DNA from: CALAED01 sp035765195
Lineage (GTDB): Bacteria > Actinomycetota > Actinomycetes > Streptosporangiales > Streptosporangiaceae
Assembly (NCBI GenBank): GCA_035765195.1
Contig: DASTYC010000035.1
Span: 1-64,000 of the forward strand
DNA length: 64,000 nucleotides
Direction: 5' to 3'
Shown here: one piece after another, positions 28,013 to 37,359 of the stretch
How the letters are laid out: each line of letters starts with the position of its first letter
Numbering within the stretch: the first letter of the stretch is position 1
Position numbers and translations under genes: made by a program
Notes under the pieces: generated by a model
Told to the model about the DNA's origin: nothing
What the model saw: only the letters and a program-made list of their open reading frames with translations
Databases searched by the model: none

Positions 28013-31000
28013 ATGCTCGAGAACGAGAACGGCGACGCGACAGGCGTCGGCGACGATAACAAGCTCGCGGATGAAGCGGTTCGCGACAACGCCAAGGACA
28101 CCAACAGCACCCAGAAGGCCGAGAACGCCGAGAACGCCGAAAACGCCCAGGACACGGGGGGCGCCGACGATGACAAGGCCACACAAGCGGCGGCGGCGCG
28201 GGCGAAGACGACGCGCACGCGGCGACGGGCGGCGAGCCGGCCGGCCGGGCCTCCGCCCGAGCTGACGGAGCCGCGGCCCGAGCCGGGCACGGGGTCGACG
28301 GCGCCGGCCTCGGCGGCGCCGGCCTCGGCCCAGGGGTCAGAGCCGGAATCGGAGCCGACCACGGCCGCGGCGGGTCCCGTCACCGTCCCGGTGGCGACCT
28401 TCCAGCCGCCGACCGTGGTGGTGTTCCAGCCGCCCGAGGTGCCCCCGCCCGCCAGGCGTACGGAGGCCGAGGCGGACACCGACACCACGGGCGACGGCAC
28501 CGACGGCACCGACGTCGATGACGAGGTGGATGAGGGCGGCGACCGCCCCTCTCGGCGGCGTCGCCGGCGCGGTGGGCGTGGCCGTGGCCGATCGAAGGAC
28601 GCCGACGGCGGCGAGTCCGCCGAATCCGGGGAGGCGGGGGAGGCCGCGGAGTTCGACGGCGAAACCGGCCGATCGGACGACGGCGCCGAGAAGACCGAGA
28701 AGACCGAGAAAGCTGAGAAAGCCGAAAAGGCCGGTCAGAAGACGGCCGAGAAGGATCGGCGCAAGGACAAGGGCAAGGAAAAAGACGACAGGGGCAAGGG
28801 CAGAGGCAAGGGCAAGGACGAGGCCGCCCAGGCCGCCGGCGAGGAGGCCGGGCGGACCGGCGACACCGGTGAGGCCGACGAGTACGCCGACGACGAGCAG
28901 GACGACGGCCAGGGCGCCGCGGGCACCCGGCGCCGGCGTCGGCGCCGGCGCCGTGGCGGCGGGGCCGACGGCGAGGAATCCTCGACCGACGATCCGCCCA
29001 ACACCGTCGTCCACGTCCGGGAGCCGCGCGCCGTCGAGGACGAGGTGCAGTCCGTCAAGGGCTCGACTCGCCTGGAGGCCAAGAAGCAGCGCCGCCGCGA
29101 GGGCCGCGAGCAAGGTCGCCGCCGTCCGCCGATCATCACCGAGTCGGAGTTCCTGGCCCGCCGGGAGGCGGTCGAGCGCGTCATGGCGGTGCGCAGGGAA
29201 GGCGAGCGCACGCAGATCGCCGTGCTCGAAGACGGCGTGCTGGTCGAGCACTACGTGGATCGCGCCAGCCACCAGTCGTACGTCGGCAACGTCTACCTCG
29301 GCAAGGTCCAGAACGTGCTGCCCTCGATGGAGGCGGCGTTCGTCGACATCGGCAAGGGCCGCAACGCCGTGCTCTACGCCGGCGAGGTCAACTGGGACAA
29401 CGTGGGGCTGGAGGGGCAGCCGCGCCGCATCGAGTCCGCGCTGAAGTCGGGCCAGTCGGTGCTGGTGCAGGTCACCAAGGACCCGCTCGGCCACAAGGGC
29501 GCGCGCCTCACCAGTCAGATCTCGCTTCCCGGGCGTTACCTCGTGTACGTGCCGGACGGCTCGATGACCGGCATCAGCCGCAAGCTGCCCGACAAGGAGC
29601 GCAACCGGCTCAAGGGGATCCTGAAGAAGGTCATGCCGGAGAACGCCGGAGTGATCGTCCGTACCGCCGCCGAAGGCGCCACGGAAGAGGAACTGTCCCG
29701 GGACGTCTCCCGGCTGTCCGCCCAGTGGGAGAACATCCAGCGGCAGGCCAAGTCGGCGTCCGCGCCCGCCCTGCTCTACGGCGAGCCCGACCTCACGATC
29801 CGGGTCGTGCGCGACGTGTTCAACGAGGACTTCACCAAGCTGGCCGTCTCCGGCGACGAAAGCTGGGACATGGTGGCCGAGTACATCGAGTACGTCGCGC
29901 CGCACCTGGCCGAGCGGACCACGAAGTGGACCGGCAAGCAGGACATCTTCGAGGCGTACCGGATCGACGAGCAGATCGCCAAGGCGCTCGAACGCAAGGT
30001 GTGGCTGCCCAGCGGGGGCTCGCTGGTCATCGACCGCACCGAGGCGATGACGGTCATCGACGTCAACACCGGGAAGTTCACCGGGCAGGGCGGCAACCTC
30101 GAGGAGACCGTCACCCGCAACAACCTGGAGGCGGCCGAGGAGATCGTCCGCCAACTGCGGCTGCGCGACATCGGCGGCATCATCGTCATCGACTTCATCG
30201 ACATGGTGCTGGAGAGCAACCGCGACCTGGTGTTGCGCCGGCTCGTCGAGTGCCTCGCCAGGGACCGCACGAAGCACCAGGTGGCCGAGGTCACCTCGCT
30301 CGGCCTGGTGCAGATGACCCGCAAGCGGGTGGGGCAGGGCCTGCTCGAGGCGTTCTCCGAGGTCTGCGAGTGCTGCAACGGCCGCGGCATCCACGTGTCG
30401 GTCACTCCGGTGGACGAGAAGCCGGAGAAGGCCGCGACGGGAAGCCGGCGTCGCAAGCGCAAGGGCGAGGTGGAGCGAGCGGTCGAACGCAAGCTCGCCC
30501 GGCAGGAGGCGGCGAAGGAACGGATGGCCGAGGCCGCGCAGGCCGCCCAGGTCGTGCAGGCGGCGTCGGCCGCCGAGACGGCCGACGTGGCCGAGACCGC
30601 GGAGGCCGAGGCCGTCGAGGCGGCCCACGGCACCGGCGCCCCCGGGGCCGCAGAGGAGTCAGCCGAGCAAGCCGTCGAGGATGCCGCCGAAATCGCGGCC
30701 GAGGTCACCGAGACCGGCCCGCCGCAGCTGGAGTCTGTCGAGCCCGTCGCCCCGGTGGACCTCGACGACGAAGACTCGGACGACGACGAAGACGACGACG
30801 TTGATGTCGATGAGGCCGAGGACGTCGACGAAGACGACGAAGACGACGAAGACTCGGACGACGAAGACGACGACGATGACGCCGATGTGGTCGGGCCCAA
30901 CTACGCCTACGACCTCGACGAGGAGTACGAGCCCTACGACGTGGACGAGGTGAACGACATCGACGACGAACCGGTGGGCAACGGGCGCCGGCGCCCGCCC

Positions 31001-31027
31001 CAGCGGACGACGCCCAACGTCTCGTGA
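28013..31027 (+). CDS. rne: Ribonuclease E/G
   Basis: 1004 residues. Endonuclease for mRNA decay and rRNA/tRNA processing. The catalytic core runs from about 390 to 815: an S1-like RNA-binding part (SYVGNVYLGKVQNVLPSMEA), the DNase I-like acidic residues in MTVIDVNTGKF and IIVIDFIDM, and the zinc-link CECCNGRG. The first 375 residues form a disordered extension with Ala/Glu/Lys repeats and two Arg-rich patches. The last 190 are Ala/Glu-rich, ending in a long Asp/Glu tract. Such long arms replace the scaffold arm of E. coli RNase E. Neighbours rplU and rpmA follow, as usual. Confidence 0.95.
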   Translation: MLENENGDATGVGDDNKLADEAVRDNAKDTNSTQKAENAENAENAQDTGGADDDKATQAAAARAKTTRTRRRAASRPAGPPPELTEPRPEPGTGSTAPASAAPASAQGSEPESEPTTAAAGPVTVPVATFQPPTVVVFQPPEVPPPARRTEAEADTDTTGDGTDGTDVDDEVDEGGDRPSRRRRRRGGRGRGRSKDADGGESAESGEAGEAAEFDGETGRSDDGAEKTEKTEKAEKAEKAGQKTAEKDRRKDKGKEKDDRGKGRGKGKDEAAQAAGEEAGRTGDTGEADEYADDEQDDGQGAAGTRRRRRRRRRGGGADGEESSTDDPPNTVVHVREPRAVEDEVQSVKGSTRLEAKKQRRREGREQGRRRPPIITESEFLARREAVERVMAVRREGERTQIAVLEDGVLVEHYVDRASHQSYVGNVYLGKVQNVLPSMEAAFVDIGKGRNAVLYAGEVNWDNVGLEGQPRRIESALKSGQSVLVQVTKDPLGHKGARLTSQISLPGRYLVYVPDGSMTGISRKLPDKERNRLKGILKKVMPENAGVIVRTAAEGATEEELSRDVSRLSAQWENIQRQAKSASAPALLYGEPDLTIRVVRDVFNEDFTKLAVSGDESWDMVAEYIEYVAPHLAERTTKWTGKQDIFEAYRIDEQIAKALERKVWLPSGGSLVIDRTEAMTVIDVNTGKFTGQGGNLEETVTRNNLEAAEEIVRQLRLRDIGGIIVIDFIDMVLESNRDLVLRRLVECLARDRTKHQVAEVTSLGLVQMTRKRVGQGLLEAFSEVCECCNGRGIHVSVTPVDEKPEKAATGSRRRKRKGEVERAVERKLARQEAAKERMAEAAQAAQVVQAASAAETADVAETAEAEAVEAAHGTGAPGAAEESAEQAVEDAAEIAAEVTETGPPQLESVEPVAPVDLDDEDSDDDEDDDVDVDEAEDVDEDDEDDEDSDDEDDDDDADVVGPNYAYDLDEEYEPYDVDEVNDIDDEPVGNGRRRPPQRTTPNVS

Positions 31028-31222
31028 TCATGCGGCATTGGTTCGCGTTCGGTGCCGCGGATCCGGTAACCTTGGATTCCGGCACGTCGTGGACGTGTCC
31101 ATGTTCTTGCGCCTGCGGATCTCCGCGCCTCTCCAGCCGCAGATGTTAAGCAGGTGGCAAGCCCCTGAGCAGTAGCCCCGAAACATGGGCCGGGCCTCCA
31201 TGAGGAGACCCGCATGGCATAG

Positions 31223-31238
31223 CGCGCCGTACGGCGCG
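31223..31238 (+). other. Palindrome in the rplU leader
   Basis: CGCGCCGTACGGCGCG is a perfect 16-base palindrome 20 bases before the rplU GTG, inside the 231-base rne-rplU gap. A leader RNA controlling L21/L27 is plausible, as known for other rplU genes, but no specific structure was confirmed. Confidence 0.4.
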
Positions 31239-31258
31239 TACAAGGGAAGGGTTTCGCG

Positions 31259-31576
31259 GTGTACGCGATCGTCCGGTGCGGCGGCCACCAGGAAAGGGTG
31301 GCGGTCGATGACGTCCTGACCGTCGAGAAGCTGACCGGCGAGATCGGCTCGACGGTGACGTTCCCGGCCGTCCTCGTCGTGGACGGCGACAAGGTCGTCA
31401 GCGAGCCCGACAAGCTGGCCAAGTACCAAGTCACCGCCGAGATCCTCGGCGCGGTCAAGGGCCCCAAGATCAACATCATGCACTACAAGAACAAGACCGG
31501 GTACAAGCGGCGGATGGGTCACCGTCAGCGCTACACCCAGGTCAAGGTCACCGGAATCAAGGCCGGAAGGAAGTAG
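31259..31576 (+). CDS. rplU: 50S ribosomal protein L21
   Basis: 105 residues. The family pattern starts VYAIVRCGGHQERV and ends with GYKRRMGHRQRYTQVKV. GTG 31259 with AAGGGAAGGG about 8 bases upstream. It is co-transcribed with rpmA, which begins 6 bases after its stop. Confidence 0.97.
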   Translation: MYAIVRCGGHQERVAVDDVLTVEKLTGEIGSTVTFPAVLVVDGDKVVSEPDKLAKYQVTAEILGAVKGPKINIMHYKNKTGYKRRMGHRQRYTQVKVTGIKAGRK

Positions 31577-31582
31577 CGGACC

Positions 31583-32137
31583 ATGGCACACAAGAAAGGC
31601 GCCTCGTCCAGCAGGAACGGCCGTGACTCCAACGCCCAGCGTCTCGGCGTCAAGCGCTTCGGCGGTCAGATCGTCAACGCCGGCGAGATCATCGTGCGGC
31701 AGCGCGGCACGCATTTCCACCCCGGGGTCAACGTGGGCCGCGGCAAGGACGACACCCTCTTCGCGCTGGTCGCCGGCGCGGTCGAGTTCGGCCGCCACCG
31801 TGGCCGTCGTGCGGTGAGCATCGTTCCCCCGCGGCGCCAGGCGGCCGCCCGCGCCAACGGCAAGGCGACGGCGAACGGCCAGGCGACCGCCGCGGCCGAC
31901 GGCAAGGCGACGGCCGAGGGCGCGACGCAAGACGCCCCCGCCCGACCGGCGAAGGGGGCCAAGCGCGCCCCCGCCCGGTCGTCGAGCCGGGCCAAGAGCG
32001 CGTCGGCCCCCGCCGACACCGCGAAGGACGCCCCCGCGACCGCGAAGAAGGCCTCCACCGGCGCGAAGAAGACCACCGCCCGCTCGTCAAGCAAGGCCAA
32101 GAGCGCTGCCACTCCCTCCTCCGACGGAGAAAAGTAG
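31583..32137 (+). CDS. rpmA: 50S ribosomal protein L27 with a long Ala/Lys-rich C-terminal extension
   Basis: Residues 1-84 are a normal L27 (MAHKKGASSSRNGRDSNAQ, GGQIVNAGEIIVRQRGTHFH, GRHRGRRAV), whose N-terminus reaches the peptidyl transferase centre. Family members end near residue 85. Here 100 more residues follow, made of Ala, Lys, Thr, Ser and Arg with KATA and SSxAKSA repeats like histone H1-type tails. The reading frame is open, in the codon style of its neighbours, and ends at TAG 32135-32137, so it looks genuinely translated. No N-terminal cleavage extension is present. The role of the tail is unknown. Confidence 0.93.
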   Translation: MAHKKGASSSRNGRDSNAQRLGVKRFGGQIVNAGEIIVRQRGTHFHPGVNVGRGKDDTLFALVAGAVEFGRHRGRRAVSIVPPRRQAAARANGKATANGQATAAADGKATAEGATQDAPARPAKGAKRAPARSSSRAKSASAPADTAKDAPATAKKASTGAKKTTARSSSKAKSAATPSSDGEK

Positions 32138-32169
32138 CCACCAGGCCAGCCACAGACACCACCTGATGA

Positions 32170-32197
32170 GGGGCGGACCGTCCGAACGGTCCGCCCC
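32170..32197. terminator. Hairpin between rpmA and obg
   Basis: A 12-bp perfect stem (GGGGCGGACCGT at 32170-32181, complement at 32186-32197) with a 4-base loop CCGA and no T-run, 27 bases before obg. It may end the rplU-rpmA message or act as an attenuator/processing site before obg. Confidence 0.7.
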
Positions 32198-32224
32198 ATC
32201 GTCGTCGAGGGGAGGGAACTCACC

Positions 32225-33676
32225 ATGGCGGAGTTCGTGGACCGCGTCGTCCTGCACGTGGCCGGCGGCAACGGCGGCAACGGCTGCGCCTCCGTCCATC
32301 GGGAGAAGTTCAAGCCCTTCGGCGGCCCGGACGGCGCCAACGGCGGCCGCGGCGGCGACGTCGTGCTGGAGGTCGACACCAACACCGCGAGCCTGCTCGC
32401 CTACCATCGCCGGCCCCACCGCCGGGCGGGCAGCGGCCGGCCCGGACAGGGTTCGCTGCGCACCGGTGCCGACGGCGAGACGATCGTGTTGCCGGTGCCC
32501 AACGGCACGGTCGTCAAGACGCTCAACGGCGAGGTGCTCGCCGACCTGGTCGGCGCCGGCACCCGATACGTCGTCGCGGCCGGCGGCCGCGGCGGCCTGG
32601 GCAACGCGGCGCTGGCCGGCGCCAAGCGCAAGGCCCCCGGGTTCGCCCTGCTCGGCGAGCCCGGCACGGCGCGCGACGTCGTCCTCGAGCTCAAGACCGT
32701 GGCCGACGTGGCGCTCGTGGGCTTCCCGAGCGCCGGCAAGTCATCGCTGATCGCGGCGCTGTCCGCGGCCCGACCCAAGATCGCCGACTATCCGTTCACC
32801 ACCCTCGTCCCGCACCTCGGCGTGGTCAGCGCGGGCGACCGGACGTTCACGGTGGCCGACGTTCCCGGCCTGATCCCGGGCGCGAGCGAGGGGCGCGGCC
32901 TCGGCCTGGAGTTCCTGCGCCACATCGAGCGCGCCTCCACCCTCGTCCACGTGCTCGACTGCGCCACGCCGGAGCCGGGGCGCGACCCCATTTCCGACTT
33001 CGAGGTGATCGAACGCGAGCTCGCGGCGTACGACGCGGCGTTGACGGGCTCCGCCGCCGCCGCATCGACCGCGTCCGCCGCATCGGGCGCGTCAGGCGCG
33101 CCGGCGGAGGCCGCCCTGGGCGACCGGCCGCTGTCCGGCCGACCCCGGCTGATCGTCCTCAACAAGATCGACGTGCCGGACGCACGCGACCTGGCCGAGC
33201 TCGTCCGCCCGGAGTTCGAGCGCCGCGGCCTGGTCGTCTACGAGGTCTCCGCGGCCTCGCACGAGGGGCTGCGCGAGCTGACGTTCGCGATGGCCGAGAT
33301 GGTCGAGGCCCACCGTGCCGCCCTGCCGCCGGAGGAGCCCACCCGCATCGTGCTGCGGCCCGAGCCGGTCGGGGGCGTCGAGTTCGAGGTCAAGGATCTC
33401 GGCGACAACACCTACCTCATCACGGGCGAAAAGCCGCTGCGCTGGCTGCGGCAGACCGACTTCGGCAACGACGAGGCCGTCGGCTACCTCGCCGACCGGC
33501 TGGCCAGGCTCGGGGTCGAGGAGCGCCTCGCCCAGGCCGGTGCCACGGCCGGCGCCACGGTGCTCATCGGCACCGAAGAAGACTCGGTCGTCTTCGACTG
33601 GGAGCCGGACCTGGTCGCCGGCGCCGACCACATCCTCGGCGCCCGCGGCACCGACAGCCGCCTCGAGGGGCGGTAG
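32225..33676 (+). CDS. obgE: GTPase Obg/CgtA
   Basis: 483 residues. An N-terminal Gly-rich Obg fold (GGNGGNGC, GGPDGANGGRGGDVV) is followed by the G domain with GFPSAGKSS at 166-174, DVPGLIPGA and NKID. A C-terminal OCT domain ends the protein. A 30-residue Ala/Ser-rich insert lies between the G3 and G4 motifs. It assists 50S assembly and stress control, and follows L21/L27 as in most bacteria. Confidence 0.96.
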   Translation: MAEFVDRVVLHVAGGNGGNGCASVHREKFKPFGGPDGANGGRGGDVVLEVDTNTASLLAYHRRPHRRAGSGRPGQGSLRTGADGETIVLPVPNGTVVKTLNGEVLADLVGAGTRYVVAAGGRGGLGNAALAGAKRKAPGFALLGEPGTARDVVLELKTVADVALVGFPSAGKSSLIAALSAARPKIADYPFTTLVPHLGVVSAGDRTFTVADVPGLIPGASEGRGLGLEFLRHIERASTLVHVLDCATPEPGRDPISDFEVIERELAAYDAALTGSAAAASTASAASGASGAPAEAALGDRPLSGRPRLIVLNKIDVPDARDLAELVRPEFERRGLVVYEVSAASHEGLRELTFAMAEMVEAHRAALPPEEPTRIVLRPEPVGGVEFEVKDLGDNTYLITGEKPLRWLRQTDFGNDEAVGYLADRLARLGVEERLAQAGATAGATVLIGTEEDSVVFDWEPDLVAGADHILGARGTDSRLEGR

Positions 33677-33682
33677 GCGGCC

Positions 33683-34834
33683 ATGCGCGCGTCGATCGCC
33701 GCGGCCCGCCGCATCGTCGTCAAGGTCGGGTCTTCTTCGCTCACCACGGCGCAGGGGCTGATCGACGCCCAGCGCATCGACGCGCTCGTCGACGTGCTGG
33801 TGGAGCGCAGGGCGGCCGGCGGCGAGGTGGTGTTCGTGTCCTCCGGGGCGATCGCCGCCGGGCTGGCGCCGCTCGGCCTGACCCGCCGGCCCAGCGATCT
33901 CGCCACCCAGCAGGCGGCGGCCAGCGTCGGGCAGGGGCTGCTGGTGGCCCGCTACGCCGCGTCGTTCGCGCGGTACGGCCTGCGGGTGGGGCAGGTGCTG
34001 CTCACCGCCGACGACATGATCCGCCGGTCGCACCACCGCAACGCCCAGCGCACGCTCGGCCAGTTGCTCGCGCTGGGCGTCGTGCCGATCGTCAACGAGA
34101 ACGACACGGTCGCCACCGATGAGATCAGGTTCGGCGACAACGACCGGCTCGCCGCGCTGGTGGCCCACCTCGTCCGCGCCGACGCGCTGGTGCTGCTGTC
34201 CGATGTGGACGCCCTGTACGACGGGAACCCGCGCCGGCACGGAGCCGTACGGATCGAGGAGGTCACCGGCCCGGCCGACCTCGACGGCGTGCGGCTGGGC
34301 GGGGCGGGCGGCCGGGTCGGCACCGGCGGCATGGTCACCAAGGTCGAGGCGGCCAGCATCGCCACCGGCGCCGGCGTGCCGGTGGTGTTGACCAACGCCG
34401 ACTCCGTCGCCGACGCGCTCGCGGGAAAGCCCGTCGGCACGTACTTCCGCCCCAACGGCCGGCGGCCGTCCACCCGCCATCTGTGGCTGGCACACGCCAC
34501 CACCGGGCAGGGGCGGCTCACCCTCGACCACGGCGCGGTCGACGCGGTCGTCAAACGTCGCAAGTCCCTGCTGCCCGCCGGGGTGATCGCGGTGCAGGGC
34601 GAGTTCGCGGCCGGCGATCCGGTCGACGTCTGCGACGACGCGGGGCTCGTGGTCGCGCGGGGGCTGGTCAACTACGACGCCGCCGAGATCCCCGACCTGA
34701 TGGGCCGCTCCACCCGCTGGCTGGCCAGGGAACTCGGCCCCGAGTACGAACGAGAGATCATCCACCGCGACGACATGGTCCTCATCAACCGGGATCGGCC
34801 GGCCGCGACCGCCGATCAGGGCCGCCGGGCATGA
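33683..34834 (+). CDS. proB: Glutamate 5-kinase
   Basis: First step of proline synthesis. 383 residues with an amino-acid kinase domain (VVKVGSSSLTT, VSSGAIAAG, NENDTV, GTGGMVTKVEAA) and a C-terminal PUA domain (about 285-365). It starts six bases after obg, and proA follows 92 bases downstream. Confidence 0.96.
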   Translation: MRASIAAARRIVVKVGSSSLTTAQGLIDAQRIDALVDVLVERRAAGGEVVFVSSGAIAAGLAPLGLTRRPSDLATQQAAASVGQGLLVARYAASFARYGLRVGQVLLTADDMIRRSHHRNAQRTLGQLLALGVVPIVNENDTVATDEIRFGDNDRLAALVAHLVRADALVLLSDVDALYDGNPRRHGAVRIEEVTGPADLDGVRLGGAGGRVGTGGMVTKVEAASIATGAGVPVVLTNADSVADALAGKPVGTYFRPNGRRPSTRHLWLAHATTGQGRLTLDHGAVDAVVKRRKSLLPAGVIAVQGEFAAGDPVDVCDDAGLVVARGLVNYDAAEIPDLMGRSTRWLARELGPEYEREIIHRDDMVLINRDRPAATADQGRRA

Positions 34835-34926
34835 CCGTCGACGCCGACGGTGACCGACGCCGACGGGGCCTGTCGGCCGGGGCCGGTGTGGTGCTTCGAT
34901 AGAGCTGAAGAAAGGGACGTGGGGAT

Positions 34927-36192
34927 ATGACCGAAGGAACGAAGGAGCAGGTGCTGGCGGCCGCGCACCGGGCCCGTACGGCCGCCGCGGAGTTGGCTCC
35001 GCTGCCTCGCCGGGCCAAGGACGCGGCGCTGCACGCCATCGCCGACGCCCTCGTCTCCCACGCGGCCAAGATCGTAAAGGCCAACGCGGCCGACGTGACG
35101 CGGGCGCGCGAGGCGGGCACCGGTGAAGCGATGATCGACCGGCTCAGCCTCACCGACGACCGCATCGCGGCCATCGCCGCGGCCGCCCGCCAGATCGCCG
35201 TGCTGCCCGACCCGGTGGGGGAGACCGTCCGCGGCTACTCGCTGCCCAACGGCCTCGAACTGCGGCAGGTCCGGGTGCCGCTCGGCGTGGTCGGGATCAT
35301 CTACGAGGGTCGTCCCAACGTGACCGTCGACGCCGCGGCGCTGACGCTCAAAAGCGGCAACGCGGTGCTGCTGCGCGGCTCCTCGTCCGCGTATGAGTCC
35401 AACGCCGCGCTCGTCGAGGTGATGCGCGACGCGCTGCGCCGGACCGATGTCCCGGCCGACGCCGTTCAGCTGGTCCCGGGGACGAGCCGCGACTCGGTCA
35501 CGCACCTGATGCGGGCGCGCGGACTCGTCGACGTGCTCATCCCGCGCGGCGGCGCCTCGCTCATCAACTCGGTGGTGGAGGAGTCGACGGTGCCGGTGAT
35601 CGAGACCGGGGTCGGCAACTGCCATGTCTACGTCGACGCGGACGCCGACCTGGACACCGCCGTCGACATCCTGGTGAACTCAAAGGTCCAGCGGCCGTCC
35701 GTCTGCAACGCCGCCGAGTCGTTCCTCGTGCACGCCCGCATCGCCGACGCGTTCTTGCCGAGGGCGCTCGCCGCGTTGCGCGACAAGGGCGTGACCGTGC
35801 ACGGTGACGAGCGCGTCCAGGCCTATGACCCGGCCGTGGTGCCGGCGACCCCGGACGACTTCGGCACCGAGTACCTCTCCCTCGACATCTCGGCGGCCGT
35901 CGTCGACTCGATGGAGGAGGCGGTCGAGCACATCCGCCGGTACGGGTCGAGCCACACGGAGGCGATCGTCACCACGTCGCAGCGGACCGCCCGGCGGTTC
36001 GTGGCGCTCGTCGACTCGGCCGCGGTCATGATCAACGCGTCCACGCGGTTCACCGACGGCGAGGAGTTCGGCTTCGGCGCCGAGATCGGCATCTCCACGC
36101 AGAAGCTGCACGCCCGCGGCCCGATGGCGCTGCCGGAACTCACCTCGACCAAGTACGTCGTCACCGGCGACGGTCACCTCAAGGGCGCCTGA
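34927..36192 (+). CDS. proA: Gamma-glutamyl phosphate reductase
   Basis: Second step of proline synthesis: reduces glutamyl phosphate with NADPH. 421 residues of aldehyde-dehydrogenase fold. The catalytic cysteine is Cys260 in RPSVCNAAE. The C-terminal block GAEIGISTQKLHARGPM is typical. RBS-like GGGG before ATG 34927. It is convergent with the M48 protease gene. Confidence 0.96.
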   Translation: MTEGTKEQVLAAAHRARTAAAELAPLPRRAKDAALHAIADALVSHAAKIVKANAADVTRAREAGTGEAMIDRLSLTDDRIAAIAAAARQIAVLPDPVGETVRGYSLPNGLELRQVRVPLGVVGIIYEGRPNVTVDAAALTLKSGNAVLLRGSSSAYESNAALVEVMRDALRRTDVPADAVQLVPGTSRDSVTHLMRARGLVDVLIPRGGASLINSVVEESTVPVIETGVGNCHVYVDADADLDTAVDILVNSKVQRPSVCNAAESFLVHARIADAFLPRALAALRDKGVTVHGDERVQAYDPAVVPATPDDFGTEYLSLDISAAVVDSMEEAVEHIRRYGSSHTEAIVTTSQRTARRFVALVDSAAVMINASTRFTDGEEFGFGAEIGISTQKLHARGPMALPELTSTKYVVTGDGHLKGA

Positions 36193-36216
36193 GCGCCGCG
36201 TTCAGGGCCGGCCGGG

Positions 36217-37236
36217 TCAGTTGTCGTTGCGGCGGTTGAACCGCTGGAAGATGCGCTCGCCTGCTCCGGCCGCGCCCTCGGCCACGTCGCGCAGCACCCC
36301 GACGAACGGGTCGGCGCTGCGGTTCCATGACTCGCGGTAGGAGTTGGCGGCGTTCTTGGCCTCGTCGCGGACCGACGTGTCGCCGTCTGCGGCCCGCCGC
36401 GGATACTCGCCTTCGAGGATGCGCCGGTACTCGCCCTCACGGGCCCAGCGGTCGATCTCGGCGAACCGGATGACCGCGAACGGGTGCGACCGCCGCAGCA
36501 GGTTGAGGAACTTCAGCAGGCCGTCGCGTACGTCGCCGGCCGCGTCGTACTCCCTGGCCTGCTCGAGGAACGCCTCGGTGTCCATCTCGTGCAGCCGCGT
36601 GCCGCCGGCCATCTTCATCAGTCCCCGCTTGACCGCTTCGACGTCCTGACCGGCCAGCAGCCCGGCGCGATCCGCGGACAGCTCCGACTTCCGCATCCAC
36701 TCGTTGAGGGCCATGATGATGCCGCGCAGCGCGATGCTGCCCAGCGGCAGCCAGGCGATCCGCTCGGCGAGCGAGGTGAGGATCAGCGCCATGGTCCGGT
36801 AGACGGCGTGACCGGACAGGATGTGCCCGACCTCGTGCCCGATGACGTACCGCTGCTCCTCGTCGTCGAGCAGGTCGAGCAGCCCCGTGTTCACGACGAT
36901 GAACGGCCGGTCGAAACCGATCGCCATCGCGTTCGGCTGTGGGTCCTGGATGACGTACAACTCGGGCACGTCGGGCAGATCGAGGATGTACGCGCTGTCG
37001 CGCAGCATGTCGTTGAGATGCCGGAACTGGCGGTCACTGACCCGTACCGCGCCGCCGAGGAAGAACAACCGGATCCCGCGCTCGCTGAACATTCCGGCGA
37101 GCTTCTTCAGGACCATGTCGAAGCCGGTCAGCGACCGCATGGCGACGAGCGCCGACCGGTCGGCGGGATGCTCGTAGGCCCGGGAGCTGATCCCGGGGAG
37201 GCGTACGCGGGCGCGATCCGGCGTGTTCGTCGTCAT
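36217..37236 (-). CDS. M48-family zinc metalloprotease
   Basis: 339 residues from ATG 37236 (ATG 37245 also possible). The zinc motif HEVGH is at 134-138 and a probable third ligand Glu is in ELSADRAG. Hydrophobic segments follow the zinc motif (about 147-180). No signal peptide is seen at the N-terminus. It resembles HtpX/peptidase M48 proteins found beside nadD in actinobacteria. The much longer open frame extending to 38826 is antisense to the PaaK-like gene and is rejected. Confidence 0.88.
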   Translation of the reverse strand: MTTNTPDRARVRLPGISSRAYEHPADRSALVAMRSLTGFDMVLKKLAGMFSERGIRLFFLGGAVRVSDRQFRHLNDMLRDSAYILDLPDVPELYVIQDPQPNAMAIGFDRPFIVVNTGLLDLLDDEEQRYVIGHEVGHILSGHAVYRTMALILTSLAERIAWLPLGSIALRGIIMALNEWMRKSELSADRAGLLAGQDVEAVKRGLMKMAGGTRLHEMDTEAFLEQAREYDAAGDVRDGLLKFLNLLRRSHPFAVIRFAEIDRWAREGEYRRILEGEYPRRAADGDTSVRDEAKNAANSYRESWNRSADPFVGVLRDVAEGAAGAGERIFQRFNRRNDN

Positions 37237-37359
37237 ATCCGGCATGCTATGTCCGACGTACCAGGCAGGCCCAGGGTTCCGCGCCACCGATCCGCGGTCC
37301 CCGGCGGCCCGTACGCTGGGCGCGTCCGGAATGTGCGTTCGGGGCGATCGGAGGGCGTG

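Noticed and set aside
28337..30628. 763-codon minus-strand frame opposite rne
   Set aside because: Mirror of the RNase E frame with no domain or signal of its own.
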